From Vreelandella subterranea (GTDB lineage: Bacteria > Pseudomonadota > Gammaproteobacteria > Pseudomonadales > Halomonadaceae), in NCBI RefSeq assembly GCF_900111305.1, contig NZ_FOGS01000001.1, positions 496,001 through 560,000 on the forward strand: DNA of 64,000 nt, in the 5' to 3' direction. A program made the position numbers and the translations under genes. Below the pieces are notes generated by a model. It had not been told where the DNA came from. It did no database searches and was given only the letters and a program-made list of their open reading frames with translations. Position 1 is the first letter of the stretch, and every line of letters starts with the position of its first letter. Of this stretch, positions 16,773-25,240 are shown piece by piece.

Positions 16773-19700
16773 ATGACATCGCCCTGTCCTCCCAGCAACT
16801 TTGGCTTTCTGGCCGCACACGACGACCTCTTCGTTGAACTCGCCGACGCCGCCGAGCGCGCCTTTACCAACGACCCCAACATCACGCTGATCAAGCTACG
16901 CCAGCTGGGCGAGGCGCTTGCTCAGCATATAGCTGCGGTGTCCGGTATCGAGTTTGACGCGCAAACCAGCCAGGCCGAGCTGCTCTACCGCGTGAACCGC
17001 GAGATACGGCTGGAGCCCCAGGTCAAGGAGCTGTTTCACACCCTGCGCATCGAGGGCAACAAGGCAACCCACCAATTCCGTACCCGCCACAAGGAGGCGA
17101 TGGACGGCCTGCGACTTGCCCGGGAGCTGGCCATCTGGTTTCATCGCTCCTTCGGTCAAGAAGGCACCGCTTTCAAGCCCGGGCCCTTCAAGCCGCCGCA
17201 CGATCCCAGCGCCGAATTGCGCCAGCTACAGGGTGACATCGAGCAGCTACGCCACCAGTTGAACAGCGCTAACCTTGCCCTGGAAAGCAGTCAACAGCTA
17301 AGTCAGCTGGTCGAACAGGAGAAACAGGAGTACGAGGCGCTGGCCCATGCCATGGACGAGGAAGCCCAGGCGTTCGGACAGCAGGCCCAACAGCACGAAG
17401 AAGCCCTGGACGCCCAGCGCCGGGCCTACGAGCAGAAGATCCAGACGCTACAGCGACAGCTCAAGGAACACAGCAACCAGCAGGCGCGCGAGCAGCGCCA
17501 GAAGATTGCTAGCCAAACCCAGGCCGCCAGCCAGTCGCTGGCACTGAGCGAAGAACTCACCCGACTCCTCATCGACCAGCAGCTCAAGGAGGCAGGCTGG
17601 GAGGCCGACAGCCAGGAACTGACCTACGCCAAAGGCGCCCGCCCCGAAAAGGGGAGCTATCGCGCCATCGCCGAATGGCCAAGCCAGCCCGCAGGCGCCA
17701 AGCCAGTCGGTAAAAAAGAGCGTGCCGACTACGTGCTGTTTTACGGCCTGACGCCTATCGCCGTGATCGAGGCCAAAAAAGAGAACGTCAACGTCGCGGG
17801 CAAAATCGACCAGGCTGAGCGCTACAGCAAAGGGCTTGTCACCGCGCCGCCGCTAGTCGGCGCCTGGGAGCTGGCCGGGCGTACCATTGCCTGGCCCGCC
17901 GATGGAGAGGGGCACTACAAGGTGCCTTTCGCCTACTCCTGCAACGGCCGCCCCTATGTGCCCCAGCTCAATGAGCAGTCGGGCACCTGGTTCCGCGATG
18001 TACGCGAGCCCAGCAACCTGCGCCGCGCCTTGCCTACCTTTCATACGCCCGGTGGTCTGGCAGAGCTACTCGAGCGCGACCGCAGCAACGCCGAAAAGCT
18101 GCTGGCACACGAACCCTTCGGCTACTTGAAGCTGCGCGATTATCAGCAGAAAGCCATCGCCGCGACCGAGCAGGCGCTGGCGCGCGACAAGCGCACCGCC
18201 CTGCTGGCCATGGCCACCGGCACGGGCAAAACCCGCACCATCATCGGCCTGATGTATCGCTTTCTGAAAACGGAGCGCTTCCACCGCATTCTGTTTCTCG
18301 TCGACCGCACCTCCCTTGGCGACCAGGCGACGGACGCCTTCAACGAAGCGCCGCTGGAGCAGCACCATACGCTCTCGAGCATCTACAACGTCGCAAGGCT
18401 CGGCGACATGGTGCCAGAGGCCGAAACCCGGGTGCAGGTAGCCACGGTGCAGGCCATGGTTAAGCGTATTTTTGCCAGCGACACACCGCCGCCCATCGAC
18501 CAATTCGACTGCATCATCATCGATGAAGCACACCGCGGCTACACGCTGGACCAGGAAATGACCGAGGGCGAACTCGCCACCCGCGATCCAAGCCAGTACC
18601 TCTCAAGCTACCGCCGTGTGTTGGAGCACTTCGACGCGGTGAAGATCGCCCTGACCGCCACACCGGCGCGTCACACCAGCGAGATTTTTGGCAAACCGGT
18701 CTACACCTACTCCTACCGGGAAGCGGTGGCCGACGGCTGGCTGATCGACCACGAGCCGCCCATCCGCTACGAAACGCTGTTGACCCAGCAGGGCATCCAT
18801 TTCGACAAGGGAAGCACGGTCGAGGTGATCGACCCGCGCACCGGCGAAGTTGACACTACCGAGCTCGACGACGAGCTCGACTTCGAGGTCGACGCCTTCA
18901 ACCGCCAGGTCATTGCCCCCGACTTCAACCGAGTGATCTGCGAGCAGCTCGCTCGGGAGCTGGACCCGTTTGGCGACGAGAAAACGCTGATCTTCTGCGC
19001 CACCGATTTCCACGCCGACATGGTCAAGAACGAGCTGGATAAGGCCTTCAAAGCGCGTTACGGAAAGAGCTACCACCAGGCCGCCGTGGCCAAGATTACC
19101 GGCAAGAGCGACAAGGTCAGCCAGCTCATCCGTCGCTATAAGAACGAGCGCCATCCCAACATCGCCGTCACCGTTGATCTGTTAACCACCGGCATCGACG
19201 TGCCCAGCATTTGCCACCTGGTCTTCATGCGCCGGGTGCGCTCGCGCATTCTGTTCGAGCAGATGATCGGCCGCGCCACCCGCCGCTGTGACGACATCGG
19301 CAAGACCGTGTTCACCCTCTACGACCCGGTGGATATCTACGCGGCGCTGGATGAGGTCAACACCATGAAGCCACTGGTGCGCGACCCAAACGTGAGCATC
19401 GAGCAGCTGGTCGATGAACTGTGCGACCCGCAGCGGCTTGAAACGGCCCTCAATAGCCCCGGCGATGCCCCCGGCCGTAACCAGGCCGATGCAGTGCTCG
19501 ACCAGTTGAGCCAGAAGCTGATGCGCGTGCTGCGCAAGGCAGACGTCAAGGCAGAGCAAACACCTGCGCTCAAGAAGAAGCTCTCAGACCTACACGATCA
19601 GTGGGGCGTCGAGCCCGGCAAGCTTCACGAGCACCTGCAGGGCCTGGGACCCAAGGGAGCGGCGGCCTTTCTTGAAAAGCACGCCCACCTTCTCCAACAG

Positions 19701-20306
19701 CTTGAATCGGTCAAATATCTGACGGGCAGCGACAGGATGCCTGTCATCGCCGATCACGAGGACGAGATTCGCGAGCGCCACCAAAGCTACGGCGAGCACA
19801 AGCGCCCGGACGATTACCTGGACAGCTTCAACGCATTTATTAACGAGCAGCTAAACCACTCCACTGCCTTGGTGGTGGCGGTGAATACGCCCCGCGACCT
19901 GACCCGCGAACAGCTCAAGGAGGTCAAGCTGCTGCTCGACGGCCAGGGCTACTCCGAGGCCAACCTGCAAAGCGCGGTACGCAACCAGACCAACCAGGAC
20001 ATTGCCGCCAGCATCATCGGCCACATTCGCCGCGCCGCCCTGGGCGAACCGCTCAAGCCCTTCGAGCAGCGCGTGGCCGAGGCCATGGATACTATCCTCA
20101 CCCAGCACCCCTGGAGCGCCAACCAGCGCAAGTGGCTACAGCGTCTGGCCAAACAGCTGGTACACGAGGTAATTCTCGACCGCGAGGCGGTCAATCAGCT
20201 ACCCGCCCTGCCCGGCGGCGCCAAGCAGCTGGACAAGGTGCTCGGCGAACAGTTGGACAGCGTGCTGGAAGAACTCAACGAGGCGATGTGGCCATCAGCA
20301 GGCTAA
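16773..20306 (+). CDS. hsdR: Type I restriction enzyme R subunit (HsdR)
   Basis: HsdR is the ATP-driven translocase and nuclease of a type I restriction-modification complex. The 1177-residue product has an N-terminal DUF4145-like helical domain (about residues 5-110), a glutamine-rich coiled coil (about 150-270), a PD-(D/E)xK nuclease core (RADYVLFYG then AVIEAKK, about 320-340), Walker A MATGTGKTRT near 483, a DEAH box in IIIDEAHRGY near 585, motif VI QMIGRATRR near 830 and a C-terminal helical domain that binds the methylase. The DUF4145/coiled-coil front is the EcoEI-like type. ATG 16773 is preferred for its GGAG site; an in-frame ATG exists at 16713. It is the first gene of the hsd cluster. 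Confidence 0.93.
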   Translation: MTSPCPPSNFGFLAAHDDLFVELADAAERAFTNDPNITLIKLRQLGEALAQHIAAVSGIEFDAQTSQAELLYRVNREIRLEPQVKELFHTLRIEGNKATHQFRTRHKEAMDGLRLARELAIWFHRSFGQEGTAFKPGPFKPPHDPSAELRQLQGDIEQLRHQLNSANLALESSQQLSQLVEQEKQEYEALAHAMDEEAQAFGQQAQQHEEALDAQRRAYEQKIQTLQRQLKEHSNQQAREQRQKIASQTQAASQSLALSEELTRLLIDQQLKEAGWEADSQELTYAKGARPEKGSYRAIAEWPSQPAGAKPVGKKERADYVLFYGLTPIAVIEAKKENVNVAGKIDQAERYSKGLVTAPPLVGAWELAGRTIAWPADGEGHYKVPFAYSCNGRPYVPQLNEQSGTWFRDVREPSNLRRALPTFHTPGGLAELLERDRSNAEKLLAHEPFGYLKLRDYQQKAIAATEQALARDKRTALLAMATGTGKTRTIIGLMYRFLKTERFHRILFLVDRTSLGDQATDAFNEAPLEQHHTLSSIYNVARLGDMVPEAETRVQVATVQAMVKRIFASDTPPPIDQFDCIIIDEAHRGYTLDQEMTEGELATRDPSQYLSSYRRVLEHFDAVKIALTATPARHTSEIFGKPVYTYSYREAVADGWLIDHEPPIRYETLLTQQGIHFDKGSTVEVIDPRTGEVDTTELDDELDFEVDAFNRQVIAPDFNRVICEQLARELDPFGDEKTLIFCATDFHADMVKNELDKAFKARYGKSYHQAAVAKITGKSDKVSQLIRRYKNERHPNIAVTVDLLTTGIDVPSICHLVFMRRVRSRILFEQMIGRATRRCDDIGKTVFTLYDPVDIYAALDEVNTMKPLVRDPNVSIEQLVDELCDPQRLETALNSPGDAPGRNQADAVLDQLSQKLMRVLRKADVKAEQTPALKKKLSDLHDQWGVEPGKLHEHLQGLGPKGAAAFLEKHAHLLQQLESVKYLTGSDRMPVIADHEDEIRERHQSYGEHKRPDDYLDSFNAFINEQLNHSTALVVAVNTPRDLTREQLKEVKLLLDGQGYSEANLQSAVRNQTNQDIAASIIGHIRRAALGEPLKPFEQRVAEAMDTILTQHPWSANQRKWLQRLAKQLVHEVILDREAVNQLPALPGGAKQLDKVLGEQLDSVLEELNEAMWPSAG

Positions 20307-20371
20307 TAGACGCTTGAACAAGCCAGAATGAAAGCGCAGAATCAACAAAAATTCGTTGGTTATCGCCAAAT

Positions 20372-21556
20372 ATGATTAAAAACCTGATCTTCAAAAATTT
20401 CTATAGCTTTGCCGACGACACCGTCATCGACTTCGCCCTGGGCAAGAAGCCGACGCCTTCAGGGTACGATATCGACGTCGTCGGTGAACGCTACAATAAG
20501 GCCATCGCAGTGGTGGGCGCCAACGGCTCGGGCAAGACGCAGTTTCTCAAGCCGCTGGCGTTCTTGCGCTGGTTTATCGCCAACTCCTTTTTGGGCAGCG
20601 ACCCCGAGCGAGATATCCCCATCAGTGGGCATGCCCTCCATGGCAGCGAGCCCAGCCGCTTTGAGCTTGAATTCATGGTGGGGGGCACCGATTACCGCTA
20701 CCAGCTCGAGCTCACCCCCAAGGAAGTGCTCTTCGAGGCGCTCTATGCGAAGACGAGCACCCAGTTCAGCTACCTTTTCAAGCGCGAGAAAAGCGAGCAG
20801 GGCTACCGCTTCAAGCACAAGGGCTTCCCCTTTCCCAAAGCCCAGGCGGAAAAGCTGCGGGGAAACACCTCGCTGATCAGCGCGGCGCATAGCTATGATG
20901 TCGAGGCGGCCAAGCCGTTTATCGACTTCTTTTCACGTATTGAAACCAACGTTGTCAGTGATGGGCGACGTCACTTTCATCATGGTGCGCTGGTGGGCGC
21001 CGCGACGTCCTTTCAAAAAGCCCCGGAACTGCAAACGCGCATGTCCAAGGCCCTGAGCACCTTTGATCTAGGCTTGGACGGTGTCGAGATACGCAAGCTC
21101 CCCGTCCTCGACGAAACAGGCCAGGAGGAAGAGATCTACCTCCCCTTTGGCACTCACACCACCGAGGATGGCCGCTCCTTCGAGCTCTCTTTCTTTGAGG
21201 AGTCCAGCGGCACCCAGTCCGCGTTCGTCCTGCTCGAACCGATTCTGAACACCTTGTGCAACGGCGGTATTGCCGTGATCGACGAGATCGACAACGACCT
21301 GCACCCGCACCTGGTGCCCCATCTGCTTGAGTGGTTCGAGTTCGAGCACACCAACCCCCATCAGGCGCAGTTGATCTTTACCTGCCACACCCCGGAGGTA
21401 CTGAACCTACTGCAAAAGCACCAGATCTATCTGGTCGAGAAGCGTAACCAGCAGAGCGAAGCCTGGCGGCTGGACGACATGATGGGGCTACGCGCCGACG
21501 ATAATCTCTATGCCAAATACATGGCCGGAGGCCTTGGCGCCACGCCGGAGCTGTAA
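20372..21556 (+). CDS. RloA-like AAA15/ABC-type ATPase
   Basis: The 394-residue protein is an ATP-binding protein of the SMC/ABC-like class: it opens with IKNLIFKNFYSFAD, then Walker A GANGSGKT at 49-56, an ABC-signature-like ESSGTQ near 276, Walker B AVIDEIDNDLHPHL near 300 and a switch histidine in IFTCHTPEVL. With the next gene it forms the pair known as RloA/RloB (restriction-linked ORFs of Campylobacter hsd loci) and AbiLi/AbiLii in Lactococcus, both tied to phage resistance. It lies 65 bp after hsdR and 6 bp before the RloB-like gene. Likely role: a sensor ATPase that controls the partner effector; this is inferred. Confidence 0.78.
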   Translation: MIKNLIFKNFYSFADDTVIDFALGKKPTPSGYDIDVVGERYNKAIAVVGANGSGKTQFLKPLAFLRWFIANSFLGSDPERDIPISGHALHGSEPSRFELEFMVGGTDYRYQLELTPKEVLFEALYAKTSTQFSYLFKREKSEQGYRFKHKGFPFPKAQAEKLRGNTSLISAAHSYDVEAAKPFIDFFSRIETNVVSDGRRHFHHGALVGAATSFQKAPELQTRMSKALSTFDLGLDGVEIRKLPVLDETGQEEEIYLPFGTHTTEDGRSFELSFFEESSGTQSAFVLLEPILNTLCNGGIAVIDEIDNDLHPHLVPHLLEWFEFEHTNPHQAQLIFTCHTPEVLNLLQKHQIYLVEKRNQQSEAWRLDDMMGLRADDNLYAKYMAGGLGATPEL

Positions 21557-21562
21557 CAGATC

Positions 21563-22099
21563 ATGGCCAGAAAACACCCCGCCCGACAACGCCCACGCCA
21601 GGCTAGCCAAACGACGCTTTTGATCGTGGGTGAAGGCGCCGACGATCAGGCCTTTATCAAGCACATGCACCAGCAGCTTCGCTCACTGCAGAGCCGCATC
21701 AAGCCCAGGATCGAAAAGCAATCCGGTGGCTCGCCGGGTAATATCATCGACAACGCTGCCCGGAAGTACGCGCATCAGGATTTTGACCGGCGCTTTATCG
21801 TGCTGGATTCGGATATCGCCCTCTCGCAGCAGCAGCACGACAAGGCGCGAAAGCAGGGTTTTCGCCTGATCCTCTGGTCGCCGACCTGCCTGGAAGGCGC
21901 GCTTCTCGAGGTTCTTGGCGAGCGCGTGAACGCTCACGAAGCGGCCCAGCAGTTGAAAGACCGACTGCACCCCCGGCTGGCGGGGCATCACACCGAAAAA
22001 GCCGCCTACGCTGGCCTCTTTCCCCGCCCGGTACTCGAAGCGGCCACTAATACATCCGTGGTCGACGTACGCAACGCACTCGCCGGGCAACTTTCTTGA
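21563..22099 (+). CDS. RloB-like TOPRIM-fold protein
   Basis: This 178-residue basic-start protein shows the TOPRIM signature: a first glutamate in LLIVGEGADDQ (Glu24) and a DxD pair in FIVLDSDIALS (Asp82, Asp84), followed by WSPTCLEGALLEV, comparable to the conserved segment after the DxD in RloB/AbiLii proteins. TOPRIM folds with this pattern are often metal-dependent nucleases (OLD family, PARIS AriB), so an effector nuclease is the likely role. It starts 6 bp after the ATPase gene and ends 37 bp before hsdM, so the pair is embedded in the hsd cluster. Nuclease activity is inference. Confidence 0.68.
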   Translation: MARKHPARQRPRQASQTTLLIVGEGADDQAFIKHMHQQLRSLQSRIKPRIEKQSGGSPGNIIDNAARKYAHQDFDRRFIVLDSDIALSQQQHDKARKQGFRLILWSPTCLEGALLEVLGERVNAHEAAQQLKDRLHPRLAGHHTEKAAYAGLFPRPVLEAATNTSVVDVRNALAGQLS

Positions 22100-22136
22100 C
22101 ACTCTTGCCATTCAGGCAGGACCAACAGGTTGATTC

Positions 22137-23765
22137 ATGACCCACAACGACATCGTTCAAAAGCTCTGGAACCTCTGCGACGTCCTGCGCGACGACGGCA
22201 TCAACTACTCGGACTACGTCACCGAGCTGGTGCTTTTGCTGTTTATCAAGATGGTTCACGAAAACACCGAGGCGGGCACACTGGAGAAGCACCCGCTGCC
22301 CGAAGGCTGCCGCTGGACCGACTTGAACGGCAAATCTGGCCTCAACCTGCTGGATGACTACAAGCGCATTCTCTTGAGCCTTTCCTCGGGACGCGACGGC
22401 AACGGCCGCTTGATTCACACCGACCCACTGATCAGCGCCATCTACGCCGACGCCCAGACCCGGCTGCGCGAGCCGCGTCACCTGGAGCAGATGATCAAGG
22501 CGCTCGACGGCATCGACTGGTTCAGCGCCCAGCAAGACGGCCTGGGCGATCTCTACGAAGGCCTGCTGGAGAAAAACGCCAACGAGACCAAATCCGGGGC
22601 CGGGCAGTACTTCACCCCGCGAGCGCTGATCGACGCCATGGTGCGCTGTATCAGCCCTCAGGCAGGCGAGACCATTCAGGATCCGTCAGCGGGTACCGCG
22701 GGCTTCCTGATCGCTGCGGACCGCCACATCAAGGCGCAGACCGACGACCTGTTCGACCTGACCGCCCAGCAGCAGGCGTTTCAGAAAAACCGCGCCTTCG
22801 TGGGCATCGAGCTGGTGCCCGGTACCCGCCGGCTGGCGCTGATGAACTGCTTGCTCCACGGCATGGAAGGCGACGACGAGGGCGTGGTGCACCTGGGCAA
22901 CGCCCTGGGCCAGGCGGGCGCCACCCTGCCAAAGGCCGACGTAATTCTCGCCAACCCGCCCTTTGGCACCAGCAAGGGCGGCGACGCCAGCATCACCCGC
23001 GATGATCTGACCTTCAGGACCAGCAACAAGCAGCTCGCCTTTCTGCAGCACATCTACCGCAACCTGAAACCCGGTGGTCGCGCCGCCGTCGTACTCCCGG
23101 ACAACGTACTGTTCGAAGCGGGTGTTGGCGCCGACGTGCGCCGGGACCTGATGGACAAGTGCCACCTGCACACCATCCTGCGCCTGCCCACAGGGATCTT
23201 CTACGCTCAGGGCGTGAAGACCAACGTGCTGTTTTTTACCAAGGGCGCGGCCACGGACAAGCACCAGGAAGAGGGCTGCACCGATCACGTCTGGGTGTAT
23301 GACTTGCGCACCAACATGCCGAGCTTCGGCAAGCGCACGCCCTTCGGCAAGCAGCACCTGACACCGTTCGAAGCCGTATACGGCGACGACCCCAACGGCC
23401 GGAGCCCCCGCCAGGAGGGCGAGTGGTCGTTCAACGCCGAAGAAATCGCTATCGATGCCAAGGCCAGCGAGGAAAACCAGGGCGTGGACGACGACCGCCT
23501 CGCCAGGTCCCGCTGGCGCTGCTTCAGCCGCGAGTGGATTCGCGACACCAAGGACGACTCGCTGGATATCAGTTGGCTCAAGAACAAGGACAACGTCGAC
23601 GCCGCCGACCTCCCCGCCCCCGAAGTGCTTGCCGGCGAAGCCATGAGCGAGCTGGTGCAGGCGCTGGGCGAGCTGGACGGGCTGATGCGCGAGCTGGGTG
23701 CCGAGGAAGACGCCGACGGGCAGCGGGTGTTGTTGAAGGACATGATGGGTGGGGAAGCAAATTAA
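22137..23765 (+). CDS. hsdM: Type I modification methyltransferase subunit (HsdM)
   Basis: HsdM methylates adenine N6 in the target site, protecting host DNA, and is also the core of the restriction complex. The 542-residue product has the helical HsdM N-terminal domain (VQKLWNLCDVLRDDGINYSD), SAM motif I DPSAGTAGFL near residue 182, and catalytic motif IV NPPFGTS near 273, the NPPF form of N6-adenine methylases. Its TAA stop overlaps the hsdS ATG by one base (TAATG), so the two are coupled. All key motifs are intact. Confidence 0.95.
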   Translation: MTHNDIVQKLWNLCDVLRDDGINYSDYVTELVLLLFIKMVHENTEAGTLEKHPLPEGCRWTDLNGKSGLNLLDDYKRILLSLSSGRDGNGRLIHTDPLISAIYADAQTRLREPRHLEQMIKALDGIDWFSAQQDGLGDLYEGLLEKNANETKSGAGQYFTPRALIDAMVRCISPQAGETIQDPSAGTAGFLIAADRHIKAQTDDLFDLTAQQQAFQKNRAFVGIELVPGTRRLALMNCLLHGMEGDDEGVVHLGNALGQAGATLPKADVILANPPFGTSKGGDASITRDDLTFRTSNKQLAFLQHIYRNLKPGGRAAVVLPDNVLFEAGVGADVRRDLMDKCHLHTILRLPTGIFYAQGVKTNVLFFTKGAATDKHQEEGCTDHVWVYDLRTNMPSFGKRTPFGKQHLTPFEAVYGDDPNGRSPRQEGEWSFNAEEIAIDAKASEENQGVDDDRLARSRWRCFSREWIRDTKDDSLDISWLKNKDNVDAADLPAPEVLAGEAMSELVQALGELDGLMRELGAEEDADGQRVLLKDMMGGEAN

Positions 23766-25240
23766 TGACAGCCCAAGCTCTTCCTCAGCAGTGGCTTAGC
23801 ACGCCATTAGAAAATGTTATTTTTCAAATCACTGGTGGTGGGACGCCGAGTAAATCCAAGCCTGAATACTACCTTGGCGACATCCCTTGGATGAGCGTCA
23901 AGGATATGAACAAGCATATCCTTAAAGACACTATTGACCATATCTCGCCTGAAGCGGTTGAAAATAGCAGCACTAACATTATTCCCGCAGGAACTCCTAT
24001 TATCGCTACACGAATGAGTCTGGGAAAAATCGTTGTAGCTCACTTCGACTCGGCAATTAACCAAGACCTTAAAGCCCTCTTTTTACCATCCGAGATACAC
24101 CGCGATTACTTAGTTTATTGGTATCGCTCTATTGCTCATAAAATAGAGCAGCTCGGAACGGGAACAACCGTCAAAGGAATACGGCTTGATGCCTTGAAAG
24201 CGCTTGAATTTGCGCTCCCCCCACTCGCCGAACAAAAGATCATCGCCGACAAGCTCGACACCCTGCTGGCACAGGTGGACAACACCAAAGCCCGCCTTGA
24301 ACGCATTCCCGAGATTCTCAAATGCTTTCGTCAATCCGTGCTCGCGGCAGCGGTGAGTGGGCGGTTGACGGAGGAGTGGAGAGAAAATAAACCGCACATT
24401 TTCCAACCATCCATTAAAGAACTTGAAGCATATTGGGCAAATATCTATAGCGCCGCTGGAAAAAAATCGCCTCAAATTAAAGAGTCCAACTCAAAAGAAC
24501 AAGCTGATGTTCCGGATGTCTGGCTCGACACCAGTATAGGAGCAGTTTTTGATGCCTTTGTTGGCTCCACTCCAAGTCGCTCAGTAAAAGATTATTGGAA
24601 TGGAGATATCCATTGGGTCAGTAGTTCGGAAGTGGCCTTCTGCCGTATAAAATCTACGAAGGAAAAGATTACCGAAACAGGTCTTTCAAGTGCATCAACT
24701 TCGGTTCATCCCCCTGGCACAGTAATGTTGGCAATGATCGGTCAAGGAAAAACACGAGGCCAAGTAGCAATCCTGGATATTGATGCTTGTCATAATCAGA
24801 ATACAGCCGCTTTGCGAGTGCCCGAGGGGTTTGTCGCCTCAGAATATCTTTATTATTACTTAACCCAACAGTATGAAGAAACAAGGCGGATAGGTGGCGG
24901 TAATAACCAAAAAGCACTGAACAAAAAAGTCATCCAAGCAATGCGATTTCCGATGCCTTCCTATGAAGAGCAAACCGAAATCGTCCGCCGGGTCGACCAG
25001 CTCTTCGCCTACGCCGATACCGTCGAGCAGCAGGTCAATGGTGCCCTCGAGCGCGTCAATCAACTGACCCAATCCATCCTCGCCAAAGCATTCCGCGGCG
25101 AGCTGACCGCCCAGTGGCGGGAAGACAACCCCGAGCTGATCAGCGGCGAGAACAGCGCCGAGGCGCTTCTGGAGCGCATCAAGGAAGAACGCGCGGCTCA
25201 GGCACCAAAAAAACGCACAAGGAAGAAGGCTACAACATGA
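23765..25240 (+). CDS. hsdS: Type I specificity subunit (HsdS)
   Basis: HsdS reads the bipartite target sequence and docks HsdM and HsdR. The 491-residue product has two target-recognition domains, about residues 15-150 and 225-400, each followed by a conserved helical spacer: LAEQKIIADKLDTLLAQ then SVLAAAVSGRLTEEWRE, and YEEQTEIVRRVDQLFAY then SILAKAFRGELTAQWRE. Both recognition domains are encoded by visibly more AT-rich DNA than the spacers, as expected of domains exchanged by recombination. ATG 23765 overlaps the hsdM stop; a longer open frame upstream (to 23423) is antiparallel-composition noise. The stop overlaps the helicase ATG as ATGA. Confidence 0.93.
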   Translation: MTAQALPQQWLSTPLENVIFQITGGGTPSKSKPEYYLGDIPWMSVKDMNKHILKDTIDHISPEAVENSSTNIIPAGTPIIATRMSLGKIVVAHFDSAINQDLKALFLPSEIHRDYLVYWYRSIAHKIEQLGTGTTVKGIRLDALKALEFALPPLAEQKIIADKLDTLLAQVDNTKARLERIPEILKCFRQSVLAAAVSGRLTEEWRENKPHIFQPSIKELEAYWANIYSAAGKKSPQIKESNSKEQADVPDVWLDTSIGAVFDAFVGSTPSRSVKDYWNGDIHWVSSSEVAFCRIKSTKEKITETGLSSASTSVHPPGTVMLAMIGQGKTRGQVAILDIDACHNQNTAALRVPEGFVASEYLYYYLTQQYEETRRIGGGNNQKALNKKVIQAMRFPMPSYEEQTEIVRRVDQLFAYADTVEQQVNGALERVNQLTQSILAKAFRGELTAQWREDNPELISGENSAEALLERIKEERAAQAPKKRTRKKATT

